Origin: Stipa capillata
Taxonomy: Eukaryota > Streptophyta > Magnoliopsida > Poales > Poaceae
Length of the DNA stretch: 64,000 nucleotides
Direction of reading: 5' to 3'
Assembly: GCA_019208055.1 (NCBI GenBank)
Contig: JAGXJF010002547.1
Span: 62,001 to 126,000, forward strand
The position numbers and the translations under genes were made by a program. Under the pieces are notes generated by a model that searched no databases, had not been told where the DNA came from, and worked only from the letters and a program-made list of their open reading frames with translations. Every line of letters begins with the position of its first letter. The stretch's first letter is position 1. Of this stretch, positions 1 through 12,256 are shown piece after piece.

Positions 1-1086
1 GAAGGGAACGATTGCGGAAGTAACCATAAAATCAAAAATTTTGGACATAGTTTTCTTTCAAAAATGAAGATCAGACATCTACGTCTCTAAACTAGACCAT
101 AAACCTATTTCACAGCTAGTTGTTTTTCACTTTACCAACAGTTAGATTTTTAGACCCTAGCATCTAGATCAAATCTAACATCTTTTAATATCTCTTCTCT
201 TTCTCTCGCGTCTTCCTCCTCTCGCCACCATCGCCACCCTCCGCCCCGCGCGCCGCCACCCTAGCCTCGCCAGCGTCAGCGTGGCACTGACCAGCCTCCT
301 CTAGAACCCCTCCCTCCTCCTTGCCTCCAGATCGCCCGCCGCCGCCGCCGCCGCTCTACTCTTCTTCCCCACTTTTGGTGACGGCGTTTCCGGCACCGCA
401 AGCGACAGATGAGGTCATTCCTCTAAATCCCCCTCCCCTCAGCTCCGGTAAAACCGCCACCCTTAACACTAACACTCTAGCTCGTCTCTGTCAGTGCCCC
501 CACCTCTAGCTGGCATCGAGCCTCGCCTTCACCAACGCTGCCGCCTCCGTTTGTCATGGCTTCCGGCTCACCACTGCTGAATAGGGAGAAGAGAGAGAAG
601 AACTTTTACGAAATGGACCGTGAGTTAGCAAATCTCTTTTGTTACATCACTTTTGCATCACATCCCTTGTTAATCTGTGACAGGAAAGAATGCTAGCTTC
701 TACCATCGGGAGACTGTAAATTGATGAGTTCGGTTGATAACGATAGTCTGCAACTCCCAAACGCACAAGCAAGCACGTAGGTACATACTTGGCAGCAGGT
801 TTTTGCATTGCATGCATGTGTCACACATGGCAATATATATCCAAGTTAGTCGGTTGGTGTGGATCCGTAGGTCTGTCGTCGTTGCTCTGTGGAGGCACAT
901 AGCTGTGAAGCAAACCAACCCAAATGGCTGGCCGGCACCTTCCACAAGCAAAAGAAATCGATCGTTCGATCGGATGACGACGTCGACGGCGTGCGTCTTT
1001 GGCTCGCTCCCGCCGCATGCATGATATTCGGATCCGCAGTTGTACGTGCATGCTGTCGCAGCTGGCCGGTAGATTGCGTCTCTTGG

Positions 1087-1105
1087 ATGCATGCATGCAT
1101 GCATG
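1087..1105. repeat. (ATGC)n microsatellite / RY-repeat cluster
   Basis: About five tandem ATGC units form overlapping CATGCATG palindromes. RY motifs are known B3-factor binding sites in seed promoters, but here the run lies about 1.6 kb from the nearest start codon, so a regulatory role is speculation. Confidence 0.6.
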
Positions 1106-2437
1106 AGTCGACGTTTTCCAACGCCAACGAGGACGTAAAATTTGCTGAATTTAATACTTCTCTAGCTAGTCAAATTCGGAAAAACGGAACCGGCCGGCTC
1201 GTGGAATGGAGCTTTTTTCAACGCCAATCTACCATGGCCCCTGACGCTGAGATGTTATGCCATGTCAGCACTCAAGCATGAGCAATATCTAATTAAATTT
1301 TAGAGTAAATAAATAAGTGAAGTTGATGGAGAAGTTGTCATTTCTAAATCGAAGACATTTGCTTCTTTATCTAACTGGTAATTGAGAAGTTATATATTAA
1401 TGTGTAACTTTAGATGTTAAGATGTGCAACCGGGTAGGAGAAATGTCATTTCACTTATAGTTGGGCATCTATATACTATTTACACCACAAAAACTGCTTT
1501 ATTAATTGTGCTAAGATTTTGTAACAAAAAAACCCTAACTTTATTCCTTCTTCATTATGCAGTCCTTTTCAAAGACTCCCCAATCAATCTCCTTTCATTC
1601 TCAAGTCATCGGCTCTCTCCATCTATTTATGCACCATCTCCTCTCTCCTGAGCGTGAGAGCACTTAACTAGTTTATAAACAACAAAATTATTGTAATATT
1701 TAGTAACATTCGGTGGGTAATTAGTTCATCTGATAATGTTCACGTTCAAATAAAAAATTTGGGTTAATGATTTTTTTCCACATTCATAAACGAAATAATC
1801 AAGAAACTACGTTCATGAATAAAATATTGCATTCATGCTTTCTTTTATTCATGACAAAAATGAGGGAAAAATAACGCACACAAGTATTCTCTCTCCTCTC
1901 TCTCTAGAATAATCAAGAACAAATCATTAAAATCATGAAAATGAAAAGGTATAAACGCAAAGCAAAACGATGGTTAAAGTGTCTTGCATGAATTTAAGCA
2001 TAGATAGTATGTAAACATTCTACTATGAGTGAAAAAAACTGCACTTAACCGGACAATTACACATTTGTATTTAAAATTGTAAAAAAAATTATACAACTAC
2101 AGATTTAGTAATATGTAGCGCAGTCATCCGAGAAATAACAGTTTCTCCGGCTCAGAGAAATGACGAAAACGAATGCAATGAGCATCGATCGATCTCGGAG
2201 CTGTTAACTTGCCACCTTGTCTGCGATTGCAAGCATGGATTGCGTGCTGAGGTAACATGACTTGAGAGATGCATGGAGAGGCAATGTCCAATGTGCCGTG
2301 GAATATACTCGCGCGCGCATGCAGCACCTAACTTAATTTCAAGCCTGTACTGTACAGCATCTACCTTAGTTACTCAATTAGCTGGTACACCAATCACTAG
2401 ATTAAACACTTGGCAGGCAAGCCTTGTCGCCCTATCA

Positions 2438-2476
<39 letters not shown>
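2438..2476. repeat. (CTTT)n microsatellite in the phospholipase promoter
   Basis: A nearly perfect tetranucleotide run of about nine units lies about 100 bases upstream of the TATA-like sequence of the next gene. Confidence 0.85.
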
Positions 2477-2570
2477 GTTTCATCGGTTTATCTGGGAATA
2501 TCCCACTCCAACAAGATAGAGACTATTCTGGAACTCTTCCATCTCCACACTCCACTCCAACCAACCACTC

Positions 2571-2580
2571 TATATTTATA
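2571..2580 (+). promoter_or_regulatory. TATA-like box of the phospholipase gene
   Basis: The sequence TATATTTATA lies 121 bases before the ATG at 2701. This would leave a leader of roughly 90 bases, typical for a plant gene. Position and sequence are the only support. Confidence 0.5.
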
Positions 2581-2700
2581 CACTGTTCTTCTCTTAATTC
2601 TCTCTTGCATCTAGCTAGCTACGTACAAATTAATCCAAGCAAGAGGAGGCTAGCTAGCTAGAGACTAGAGATCAGAGATCAAGAGAAGCTAGCTACAGCA

Positions 2701-4332
2701 ATGGCGGGCAAGATCAAGACGGTGGTGGTGGTGGTGCAGGAGAACCGGTCCTTCGACCACATGCTGGGGTGGATGAAGTCGCTCAACCCTGACATCGACG
2801 GCGTCACCGGCCACGAGACCAACCGCCTCGTCGTCGCCGACCCTTCCTCCCGCGCCGTCGCCTTCTCCGACCGCGCCGAGTACGTGGACCCGGACCCAGG
2901 CCACTCCATGCAGGCCATCTACGAGCAGGTCTACGGCACGCCCTTCCTCGACGCCGGCGCCACCCCCATCACCCCTCGCGGCGTCCCCTCGCCGCCGATG
3001 AGCGGCTTCGCGCAGCAGGCCGAGAAGGAGAAGCCCGGCATGGCAGAGACCGTCATGAACGGTTTCCGGCCCGACGCCGTGCCGGTGTACCGGGAGCTGG
3101 CGCGGGAGTTCGCCGTGTGCGACCGGTGGTTCGCGTCCAACCCGGCGTCGACGCAGCCCAACCGGCTGTTCGTGCACTCGGCGACGTCGCACGGGCTCGT
3201 CAGCAACGACACCAAGGTGCTCGTCGCCGGCCTGCCGCAGGCCACCATCTTCGACTCCCTCCACGACGCCCGGCCGCTCCTTCGGCATCTACTACCAGTA
3301 CCCGCCGTCGACGCTCTTCTACCGAAACCTCCGGCAGCTCAAGTACGTCGGGTACTTCCACCCATTCGACCTCGAGTTCCGGCGCCATTGCCGGGAGGGC
3401 AAGCTGCCTAACTATGTCGTCGTCGAGCAGCGCTACTTCGACCTCAAGGTCCTCCCCGGCAACGACGACCACCCGTCGCACGACGTCTCCGAGGGCCAGA
3501 GGTTTGTCAAGGAGGTCTACGAGGCGCTGCGTTCGGGGCCGCAGTGGGAGGAGACGCTCCTCGTCGTCACCTACGACGAGCACGGCGGCTTCTACGACCA
3601 CGTACCCACCCCGGTTGGCGTCCCCAGCCCCGACGGCATCGTCAGCGCCGCGCCCTTCTTCTTCAACTTCGATCGCCTCGGCGTCCGCGTCCCGGCCTTC
3701 TTCGTCTCCCCCTGGATCGAGCCCGGGACGGTGGTGCACAGGCCGTCCGGGCCGGAACCCACGTCGGAGTTCGAGCACTCCTCCATCCCGGCCACCGTGA
3801 AGAAGATCTTCAACCTCGAGAGCTTCCTGACCAAGCGCGACGCCTGGGCCGGCACTTTCGACTGTGTCCTCACGCGCGAGACGCCGCGCACCGACTGCCC
3901 TGGTCTGTCCATCTCCCTGATCTCCTTCTTCGCCGCATTGATTGAGGAAATTAAGCCCGTGCTTTTGTACATCTTGCAGCCACGCTGCCGGAGCCGGTGA
4001 AGCTGCGGCGGACGGAGGCGGCGGAGCACGCGCCGATCTCGGATTTCCAGGCGGAGCTGGTGCAGCTCGGCGCGGTGCTCAACGGCGACCACACCAAGGA
4101 CGTGTACCCGCACAAGCTGGTGGAGGGCATGACAGTGGCGGACGCGGCCAGGTACTGCAACGACGCCTTCAAGGCATTCCTGGACGAGTCCGACCGCTGC
4201 AAGAAGTGCGGCATGGACGGCTCCCACATCCCCACCGTGAAGCCGTCGCCGCCGCCGCCGTCGTCAGAGGAGAAGAAGAAGGGTAGCTTTCCTTCCAAGA
4301 TGCTGGCTTGCTTTACGTGTGGTCGTTCGTAA
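2701..4332 (+). CDS. Non-specific phospholipase C (one frameshift)
   Basis: Phosphoesterase-family enzyme. Plant NPCs hydrolyse membrane phospholipids to diacylglycerol during phosphate limitation and lipid signalling. Exon 1 runs 2701-3902 and exon 2 3980-4332, joined by a GT-AG intron of 77 bases. With one frame correction the product is about 516 residues, the usual family length. Visible motifs are ENRSFDHMLG near residue 16, DPGHSM near 62, TQPNRLFVHSATSHG near 152 and the metal-site block TYDEHGGFYDHVPTP. The C-terminus carries CKKCG and then ACFTCGRS; terminal cysteines in this family can be lipid-modified (inference). The odd point is at 3270-3271: the frame changes because one extra C appears in a CCC-GG run between HDA and SFGIYYQ. 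It is either a sequencing indel or a real null allele. The ATG is chosen because family proteins start just before the first motif. Confidence 0.9.
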
Positions 4333-5029
4333 GCGTCACAATTCAGATGCCTAATTGGATGTTTGCTGGAGTTGGATTTGGACAGTGATCGAGACTGATT
4401 GGTTGCTTGACGATAGCTAAGATTTGGTCATGTTTCAGAAACAAAAAGGATTTGGTGGTGTAGGAAAAGATTATTTGTACATGTGAATTTTACAGTATGA
4501 CTACTGTGTAGATTGATGTGATGATCATGAGATGCATATGTATCATTTAAGTGTTGATATGGATCCTCCAGATTAACTGGAGCTAGGTGTTCTCCACACA
4601 AGAACACTGGAAGTTCAGTCATGTATACTGAAGAAAGTGTGCAGAGAACGGCCTCAAGAACTCAAAAGTTATACGCCAATGAAATAAATGACCTAACGAT
4701 TCTTCTCTTCTTCTTTTTGAAATACCTGCCTAAGAGGCAGAGACTCTTTTCCGGACACCGGTCCATTTGGAGCCGGTGTTCTCTCTTCTCGAAAACACTC
4801 TCTAAAAAGTTATAATTTTCAAAAATATTTATGAATTCTCATCATGATATGACATATACACTTGTACGATTTAGAGCAAAAATATGACCATTCATATTTT
4901 GACACAAGATTTTAGGAGTGTGCGTATTATATCACGATGAACATCCATGATTTTCTAAAAAAAATTACAAACTTTCTGCAAGATGTTTCCGAAGAGAGAG
5001 AACGCCAGGTCCATTTGGACCGGGGTTTT
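4333..5029. other. Phospholipase 3' flank with degraded repeats
   Basis: No gene is visible. Two related short blocks, near 4755-4800 and 5005-5030, both contain a GGTCCATTTGGA core in a palindromic setting. They look like decayed ends of a small transposon, but I could not define target duplications. Confidence 0.3.
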
Positions 5030-6070
5030 TAAAGTCTGCATCCACCTTACAAGTACCTAAAGACTTCACATGATGGACTATGGGTGAAGCTCGACAACCG
5101 CTGCTGCTATGTACGATGAATGTTTCAATATGACCATTACATTTGCCAAGATGACCTTTAATGACTGCTCTAGAGAGGTGAGCTGTGTAGCTGATGAATT
5201 AGGTAGGATGGCGGACACCGATCCTCCGAATGTCTGGTTGGACAAGCCACCTCCCTCAATTCTTCCTCTCTTACTTGATGATGTACCTTATTAGCTTAAG
5301 GATTAAGTTCAGATGACTCACTAAGGTCTGCGGCCCACGACTAATTAACCCATTTGAGATATAATGTTGGGTATCTGACCCATAACGTTTGTAAATCGTT
5401 TAAATAACCTCCTCAGAGCTCTGTGAGGTGGTTTGGAGGGTGGTTTTTGCCCACGTGACGTGCTGACGAAGATTAATTGCCAACATGTACTGCCACCTCA
5501 CCAAACCTCAGACGGTCATCCGGACTTATTCCATATATATAAGGAACAAATCTATTTTCTTTGTAAACTATTTATGAGGCTCACTTTACCCTCTAAATAA
5601 AATTTAAGCTTCTTTTGACAGTAAATGAAAATTAGACTTACTTAATCCCTAAACATTTTATATGGATCCATTTATTCCATATATCTTAAGTAATATTAAA
5701 AAAATTTAATGTCAAAAGAATCTTAAATTTTATTTAGGGAGTAAAGTGAGCCTCACAAATAGTTTACTAGAGAAAAATAGACTTTTCCTTATATATATAT
5801 GGAATAAGTCTGAATTACCCCTGAGATTTGGTGAGATGGCAATACATGTTGGCAATTAATCCTCGTCGGCACGCCATGTGGGCAAAACCACCCTCGAAAC
5901 CACCTTAAGGAGCTCCGAGGGGATATTTTTAAATGGTTTTACAAATGTTAGGAGGTCAGATACCCGGTACAATATCTTAGGGGGTTAATTAGTCGTTGTC
6001 CTAAATCTCAGAGGGTCATCTGGACTTATTCGTTAGCTTAATAAAGGTCACCTTGAGTTTAAAAAAAAGA
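5030..6070 (+). mobile_element. LINE 3' remnant, split by a Mutator-like MITE
   Basis: A short frame at 5109-5293 resembles the carboxyl end of the RNase H domain of plant LINEs: a CSREV..VADELGRMA stretch followed by the PPPSILPLLLDDV tail. After its stop the sequence is interrupted at 5300-6032 by another element. It then resumes with AATAAAGGTC and ends in an A-run at 6061-6069, as a LINE tail should. No reverse transcriptase is left, so this is a dead 5'-truncated copy. The left boundary is approximate. Confidence 0.6.
5300..6032. mobile_element. Foldback Mutator-like MITE (733 bp)
   Basis: The two halves are near-complete reverse complements: roughly 5300-5660 pairs with 6032-5680. The ends pair as GGATTAAGTTCAGATGAC against GACTTATTCG read inverted. 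A 9-base duplication TTAGCTTAA flanks the element at 5291-5299 and 6033-6041, the target size typical of Mutator-like elements. There is no transposase frame. It sits six bases or fewer after the stop codon of the LINE remnant, so it inserted after that LINE. Confidence 0.85.
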
Positions 6071-6427
6071 AGAATTCACATGATATCACAAAAAACAGAA
6101 ACTGATGTAGAACAGGGATGCTGGTGAAAACGAAAAAAACAGAGCAGCTAAGCTCAACTTTACTGGAAGTTCAGCTCAGCTCAATTTTACTGGAAGTGAG
6201 ATAATTGTTCACATAACTGCTAGAAATGTCTACAATGTTACAGCTCATGTTTCGGAGGCAGTAAACAGGCCCACCAAATCAGTAATCATTTAGAACAACA
6301 TGCAGTATTACACATTTGGCGCAGAAATAAAATAACTGCTTAACAATTTCAGGCACATAACGCGACCTGCTACTTTTTTAACCTAAGAAACATTGAACAA
6401 GTTAAAGCATAATCTTATGCCTTCAGC
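6071..6427. other. Downstream flank of CPSF73-I
   Basis: This stretch lies just beyond the CPSF73-I stop codon on the minus strand. It is AT-rich and probably holds that gene's 3' UTR and polyadenylation signals. Nothing else is recognisable. Confidence 0.4.
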
Positions 6428-9278
6428 TCAAGAGGCTGAAAGTGGGATTGGTCTCACTGCACCCTGTATGCGACGGAATGCAGTCTTAATCCTTTCTTTC
6501 AACGAAGAATTTTCACATTCAACATCACCACTCCTCCCGTCCAAGTGCGCCACAACTCCATCCACAGTTATAACAAGTTTCCCTTCCTCTGCGACTTTAA
6601 CATCACCAAAAAGTGACACCATAAGAGCATATACTACCTTTCGCGCCACCTTTTCCGTTTCTTCCTGTGTCTTCACTGCTTCTTCAACTGGAACAACCTT
6701 TGGACCTTCACGGCCTATGTTCAAGATCATAGCCACCACAGAGTCAGACACCATGTCACTTATGGGATCAGAGGACCACTGCAGTGTAACATAGCTTTCT
6801 GATTCCAGGCGAATGGTCACTCTCTCATGTACAATCAATGTTGGAACATCAGGTTCTTCAGTTGATGACTCCACACTCTCATATATTTGCTTCAGTCTGT
6901 ACTTTATGACTTCAAAAGAACCAGAATACGGGACAGCAATCCGTTGGGTAATGTTAGCTGTAGATAACTGCGTGTACACACGGAGATCCTCAGGAGCCAT
7001 AATCTGATATGTGAAGCCCTTCTTCACGAGTAAGCCACTAACTGATTCTCCCACTTCTGGTACCTTTTCTGCCAATCTGCCAATTGTCTTGGCCATTTTC
7101 TCTGAGCTGAAATACATCTCCACCGATTGGCAGTTCTTGGGAGACACAATTTTTATGTTTGTTCCATCAAACTGAGTAATAAGTTTCTGTTTAAGCCTCG
7201 ACATCTCATTGGCCTCCCCATGTACAAGAATAATGTTGGGTGGCTGAAGCTCATCCAGAAGCCACTCGTCTGAGGGAAATCAGCATGAGCTGAAAAGGAG
7301 ATGTAGAAGATCTGCATATGAAGAGGAGCAGTGAGTCCATTCGCTAGCGTCACTTCTCTTGGCTCGTTGATAATGGTCTTTGCAAGGGTGCCTTCCACAA
7401 CATAACCTGGAATAACACACGTGTTCTTCTTATCTGTGCACCACTTGTCAAAGAGCTGCCTGGACAGGCCACTCTGGAGGCTACCTGGACTTGCCATCAC
7501 CACGGATGGACCCACGTCATGAAAGTTGTCTATGCTATTCAAAGGCTCAATATGCTTGAAATGGAAGGGATTGGATTGTGCAAACTGGTTCCTAATCCTT
7601 TCATTCATGGAGTTTATGTATGTCTGATAGACAGCCATGCACTTCTTCGCAAGAGGGAGGCGTAATAGATTGGAATCTTATGGAGCTCTGGGTGGTTGGA
7701 CCAATACTCATCCAGGATAAGCAACAGTTCTTGGGCTCTACCAAGAGCAAACGCCGGGATAAGAACGCGACCCCCTTGTGAAACAGTGTTGTGAATGGCG
7801 TCAGTGAAGCGCTTCTCTCTTACATGGCGGGGTTGGTGTTGCTGCACGCCATAAGTTGACTCGATAATGCAAATATCAGGGGAGAACTGGGGGATCTCAG
7901 CAGCTTTCAGGTGGCGATCTTCTTCACGGGAGTAGTCACCAGTGTAAAGAATGCGCACACCAGCAATATCCACCATGAACATGGCAGCACCAAGTACATG
8001 GCCAGCAGTATAGCACCAGAAGCGTATCCCATTAACTTCCAATGTCTGGTGGAAGTCTATAACCTGCATGACAATTTAACAAAAATGATCACTCCCCTTT
8101 GGAAAAAAAAACAGACTTTCAATCATCACAAGCAGAATCTCGCATTGGCTGTAAAGAAGAAAACTGCTGATGTTTGGAAGAAACACGCATATATTATAGG
8201 GAGATTAATTATAACCAATAGTCTAATACTATTTAAATGATTATTCACCATTCAGGATTGTACCAACATAAGAAGATGGGAAAATGGAGAAACAATATCT
8301 AAGTTTAGTTTAAAATATGAACCAGACATGCAGGCAATAACTTCAGCATCTGAAAACACACAGGAGTAGCTTTTTTTTCGTCCAATTGTATAGCTGTAGT
8401 AATTAGCATTCCAAAGTTTTCCATTTCTTTTCCTTTTGGTCAACAGGTCATTACCTAACATCATCATTCGCGACAAACATTTCTTACCAAATGAATGGAT
8501 TTAGCCATTCTCATTCGGTCCGTTTACATCTACGGAAAAGAAAGAGATGGGAAAAAAATAAATACCTCAATTTTGTCCATGGAACGGATAATGTCCTGCT
8601 CATCAAACAACATGTCCTCCACTGAAACTTTGCTCACTTTGACATAATCTGAGAGCAGTAGCCTGTAAATGGCCTTTGTCGCGTGGGTCATGAACACGCG
8701 GCCCTTGAACGTGGTCTGTGAACAAGAAGCAAACTCAGATATGAAATAGCATCACAGCAGCCTCACGCACTGTCAATGCGGATTAGCAAGCATTACCTTC
8801 TCCAGGAAGTAGGGCAGCGAGGCGGCGTGGTCCAAGTGAAAGCTGCAATTTCAAGCCCGCAAATTAAGCAGGAGGAACGCAGGGAGGAAGGGCCGGGTGG
8901 GGGGGTGTCAAAAGAGGGGCGATTAATTACTGGGTGACGAGGAGGACGTCGATGGCGGAAGGGTCGATCTCGTCGAAGTAGGGCAGCGCCGCCATGCCGG
9001 AGTAGGCCGGGTGGATGCCGCAGTCGAACTAATCAGGAACAACCAAGAGCAAGGAATCAAACTCCCAAACAAGAAAAGCAAAGCGGGGAGGGGAAGGTAG
9101 GGTTTGGAGAGGAGCATACGAGGACGGTGCGGCCCTTGAAGGACATGTGGACGCAGGAACGGCCGACCTCGCTGCCGGCGCCCAGCGGCGTGATCACCAT
9201 CTGGTCGCCCTCCCGGCCGCCCGACGCCGGCCGCTTCCCTGCCGGCGCGCCGCTCGGTGCCGCGGCGACGGAAGCCAT
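6428..9278 (-). CDS. CPSF73-I: CPSF73-I, pre-mRNA 3'-end endonuclease (two frameshifts)
   Basis: Cleavage and polyadenylation specificity factor subunit 3-I, the metallo-beta-lactamase/beta-CASP nuclease that cuts pre-mRNA before poly(A) addition. Five exons on the minus strand: 9278-9120, 9028-8931, 8842-8797, 8715-8566 and 8063-6428, all with GT-AG junctions that keep phase. The corrected product is about 696 residues, matching the plant family. The zinc-binding HFHLDH motif spans exons 2 and 3 near residues 86-91; CYTAGH lies near 173, GDYSREEDRHL follows it, and SFSAHAD is in the beta-CASP part. Exon 5 has two single-base losses. Near 7654-7657 a C is missing in a CCCC run between YYAS and LAKKC. 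Near 7255-7260 a C is missing in TTCCTGG between TSGF and DELQPP. Both genes flanking this one also carry a C-run indel, so assembly error is likely. The ATG at 9278 precedes MASVAAAP and is the first start compatible with the family. Confidence 0.92.
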
Positions 9279-9440
9279 TTTTTGCTGTGAGCGCGAGAGA
9301 TTGGACTGAGCCACTGAGGAGGGAGAAGGCGAGGGGGTTAGGGTTTTGGAGGGCCGTTCACGGCCCATCACGGCCCAACATTCATCACCTTAGCCCGGGT
9401 CAGCCCACATGGTTTGTTTGTGAACTCGGCCCACATGAAT
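9279..9440 (-). promoter_or_regulatory. CPSF73-I promoter with three GGCCCA elements
   Basis: GGCCCA occurs at 9362-9367, 9372-9377 and 9428-9433, 85-155 bases upstream of the CPSF73-I ATG. These site II-type motifs are known TCP-factor targets that are frequent in promoters of plant housekeeping genes. No clear TATA box is seen. Confidence 0.5.
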
Positions 9441-12256
9441 TTGCTTTTTCTGGACACCGACAGTCCCAACAATTACTCGCCCTATGTAGCCCAACAAGAG
9501 TATTTCAGTACAATGTTTTTTGGAGTTTTCTTTTACTCAAACCAATTCTTTATTTATTTTTTGCTAGCTTAATCCCGGTTCTAGAGGAATGCATCGGTGC
9601 ACATGGTGTATAGGCGCCCGAGAGAGTTTGCACATTTCAGGTTTTAAAAATGTTCCAACCAAAAAAAAACTCATACGCGTACATTGTTGGATGGTAATGT
9701 AAATCTGCAATTTTTGATGTAAAAACAAGTCCATTTCTGTGGCACACACACAAAAAAGAAAATTATGAAAATTTATGGTTGATGTTTCAGGACCCAAAAT
9801 CTTCTTTTTCTTAGGGCACACAAATGGTCATATTCTTCATCTAAAATTTACAATTTCACACTCCATCCAACATTCTACATATATATGAAAAATCGATTTT
9901 TACCTTACAAGCGTGCCTTCTGATTTTTTTTTCACCGGGCGTGTGCGTGCCCACGTGCACAAAAACCGCTCTCCCTAGTTCCAACACTACTCATCACTCT
10001 CTTCCACTTGATATAGTAATGTCACTTTTCCTAAAATAATAAAACTTGCTACAATAACATCAAGTGCCAACTCTTATCTACACCTCCTCCCCCTCCTCTC
10101 TAGTCGACGTCTCTCCTCTTCAAATGCTTTCTTCCTTGCTCCGGTCTCCTCTCCCACCCCATAACTAGGGTCTATGATGGACATTGATTTTTGTATAATT
10201 TTTTCTGCTAGCAAGCCAGGGGGAAGAAAATGATAACAAGGTAAATCGATGGTAGAGTAATGGGGGAATTGGTGGAAATGACATTCTAGTTGAACAATGA
10301 CGAACTTTTGGACTTAAGTTATCGAGACCGAAGCTAGAGTTGCTCGAACCTGGTCCCAAAACCCTAGTGTCTCAGTGGGCGGTGGCTCCGGCAAACCTTG
10401 CTATAGGGGATTCTTCGGAGCACATGAAATAGACAGGGTCAGTAGACATGGGGCGGATGAGATGCTAGGAGAGGTTGGCTTTGAAATTCGTGTGATTTGG
10501 CAAGGAGAAGTACTTCACTTACATTACCGCGTACGACAATATTGTACGATCATACCAGTGTGAGTATGCACCTCACGATATACATATCTTTCTCCAATAG
10601 TGTCGCACGCAGTTGTCGTAAAAAGTCACGGTGTGTATAGCACTACTTTTTGGCAACAAAAAAGAAAGATCATACCGTCTCCAGACATCATACTATACCA
10701 TTTCCGTTCTAATTTTTGAAGACCGGGACGGCTGCTCTATAGGCAGCTTCCCATGACGGGTCGAATCATCATAACATAAAGCCGCGAGTACATAGCATAG
10801 GCATTAAACAATCCTCATCTTCTGCCATGCTTTCCTTCTCCTTCCTTCTTCCTTCTTCCCTGGATTCCACCGGCCGGCTATGCTAGCTGCGGCTAGCTGG
10901 TGATCGAGGTGACGCATGCATGCAAAGCAGTCAATCGTGCTGCTGCGTGCGCATGCCCGTGTCGATCTAAACAGATGGATCGATCGTCGCGCCAGCAGCT
11001 GCATGCAGAGTGAGTAAAGAGAGAGTCGTTGCTAGTAATAGGCTTTGTCTTACGTTCAGATCCGAGCTCTCTTAGGCTGTGGGCATGCAAGCTAGCTGCG
11101 ATCCATGGATAGATTCATGTCATCTTGATCTTTGATGCACAGTGCACATGCATGCGCGCGATCGAGCTAGCTTTGTTTTTTCATGATGCACCCGCGCGCC
11201 TTTGGTATCCGTGCGTGCAGCTAGTACACAGCAGTATCATGCCTGTGTGGTGTGCCGGCTGGCCGGAGAGAGACCGGCCGGCCGGGCCATGGCATGCATG
11301 CATGAATAGATAGATTCCTGAGCATTATAATGTCGGATGATGTCCGGGTGGTGCCCACGGCGCCCCACCTTCCATCGTCTTCCTCTACCTAGCCATAGCT
11401 CATCGGACCTCGCGCCGGCCAATGTCACTCATCTCTCACGACTGCTACGTGCTCTGCTCCTATGTAGCTACTCTGCTACGAAGCTAGTAAAAACATTTTG
11501 ATTAAACATGTCATTTGCTTGTGGACCTATCTATTGGCTATTAGTACATACGGAGTTTGTTAAAGTATGTCTGACTCTCCACTTAACTTAAGCTTTTTGG
11601 GAAAATTTGAAGCGTGCGTGAACTTAATACGGTTTAGTCAAAGGGTCCCTGGTTCAAGACATAGGTAAGTTAACATTAAAAAAGTATTTGCTGCGGCCCC
11701 TGGAGCCCACACCGTAGGAACCTTAGACTTGGTCCTTATTTTAAACTTTTAGATGAATTGATAGGTGCATAAAACCGTATAGTGCTACGTTCGCTTTACA
11801 GTACTTGACTTCTTGACCGAAAAGTAATCATCTTTTTCTTTGGAAGTCAATTGTCTTGATCACTGAATCTTGATCTAACCACTAAAATCATACTCTAAAG
11901 CTTAACTGTAATCCTTACCCTCACACCACTTAGCTCCTCGCCAAGCGCTTGATCCCAAGGGGAGCTCCTTCCTTCTCCTATCCCTATTGGTTACCCCACT
12001 TGGATGCCGGTGTTGCTGACCTCCTCCTCCTTTGTCTTGCATCCGCCTTGCTATTGTTGCCCTTTTTTTCTTGGGGTATCTCAGCGACTCATTGTCATCG
12101 GATCCGACACCTTGCCCTGTGCTAATTCATCCTCGTCCTCTCATGGTCGTTTCCACCCTATCTCCCTTCCCACCGACACCGCTTATCGCCCTCCTTCTAC
12201 CCTTGGTTGTTGGAGCACTGTCGGCATGCCTCCTCCCAAAAGTCTCCTTATATATA
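9441..12256. other. Intergenic DNA upstream of the CPSF73-I gene
   Basis: No supported gene. The stretch 10900-11300 is rich in CATGCATG-type palindromes. Near 11566-11740 a block containing GTCCCTGGTTCAAGAC resembles an old tRNA-derived B box but is too diverged to call a SINE. The ORFs here are short and lack domains. Confidence 0.4.

Larger units (their letters stand above)
1..2560. other. Intergenic DNA upstream of the phospholipase gene
   Basis: I see no gene here. Positions 200-560 are C-rich and give a short proline/serine-rich reading frame (321-509) with low-complexity composition and no recognisable domain. It could be a captured 5' leader or transposon interior. Positions 780-1110 are rich in the palindromic RY motif CATGCATG. 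The rest is AT-rich with no open frame that I believe. Confidence 0.5.

Noticed and set aside
2689..3778. Long minus-strand open frames opposite the phospholipase gene
   Set aside because: They are GC-rich shadows of the NPC reading frame, with no domains of their own.
11566..11740. tRNA-like B-box sequence that could mark a SINE
   Set aside because: No convincing A box, tail or target duplication.
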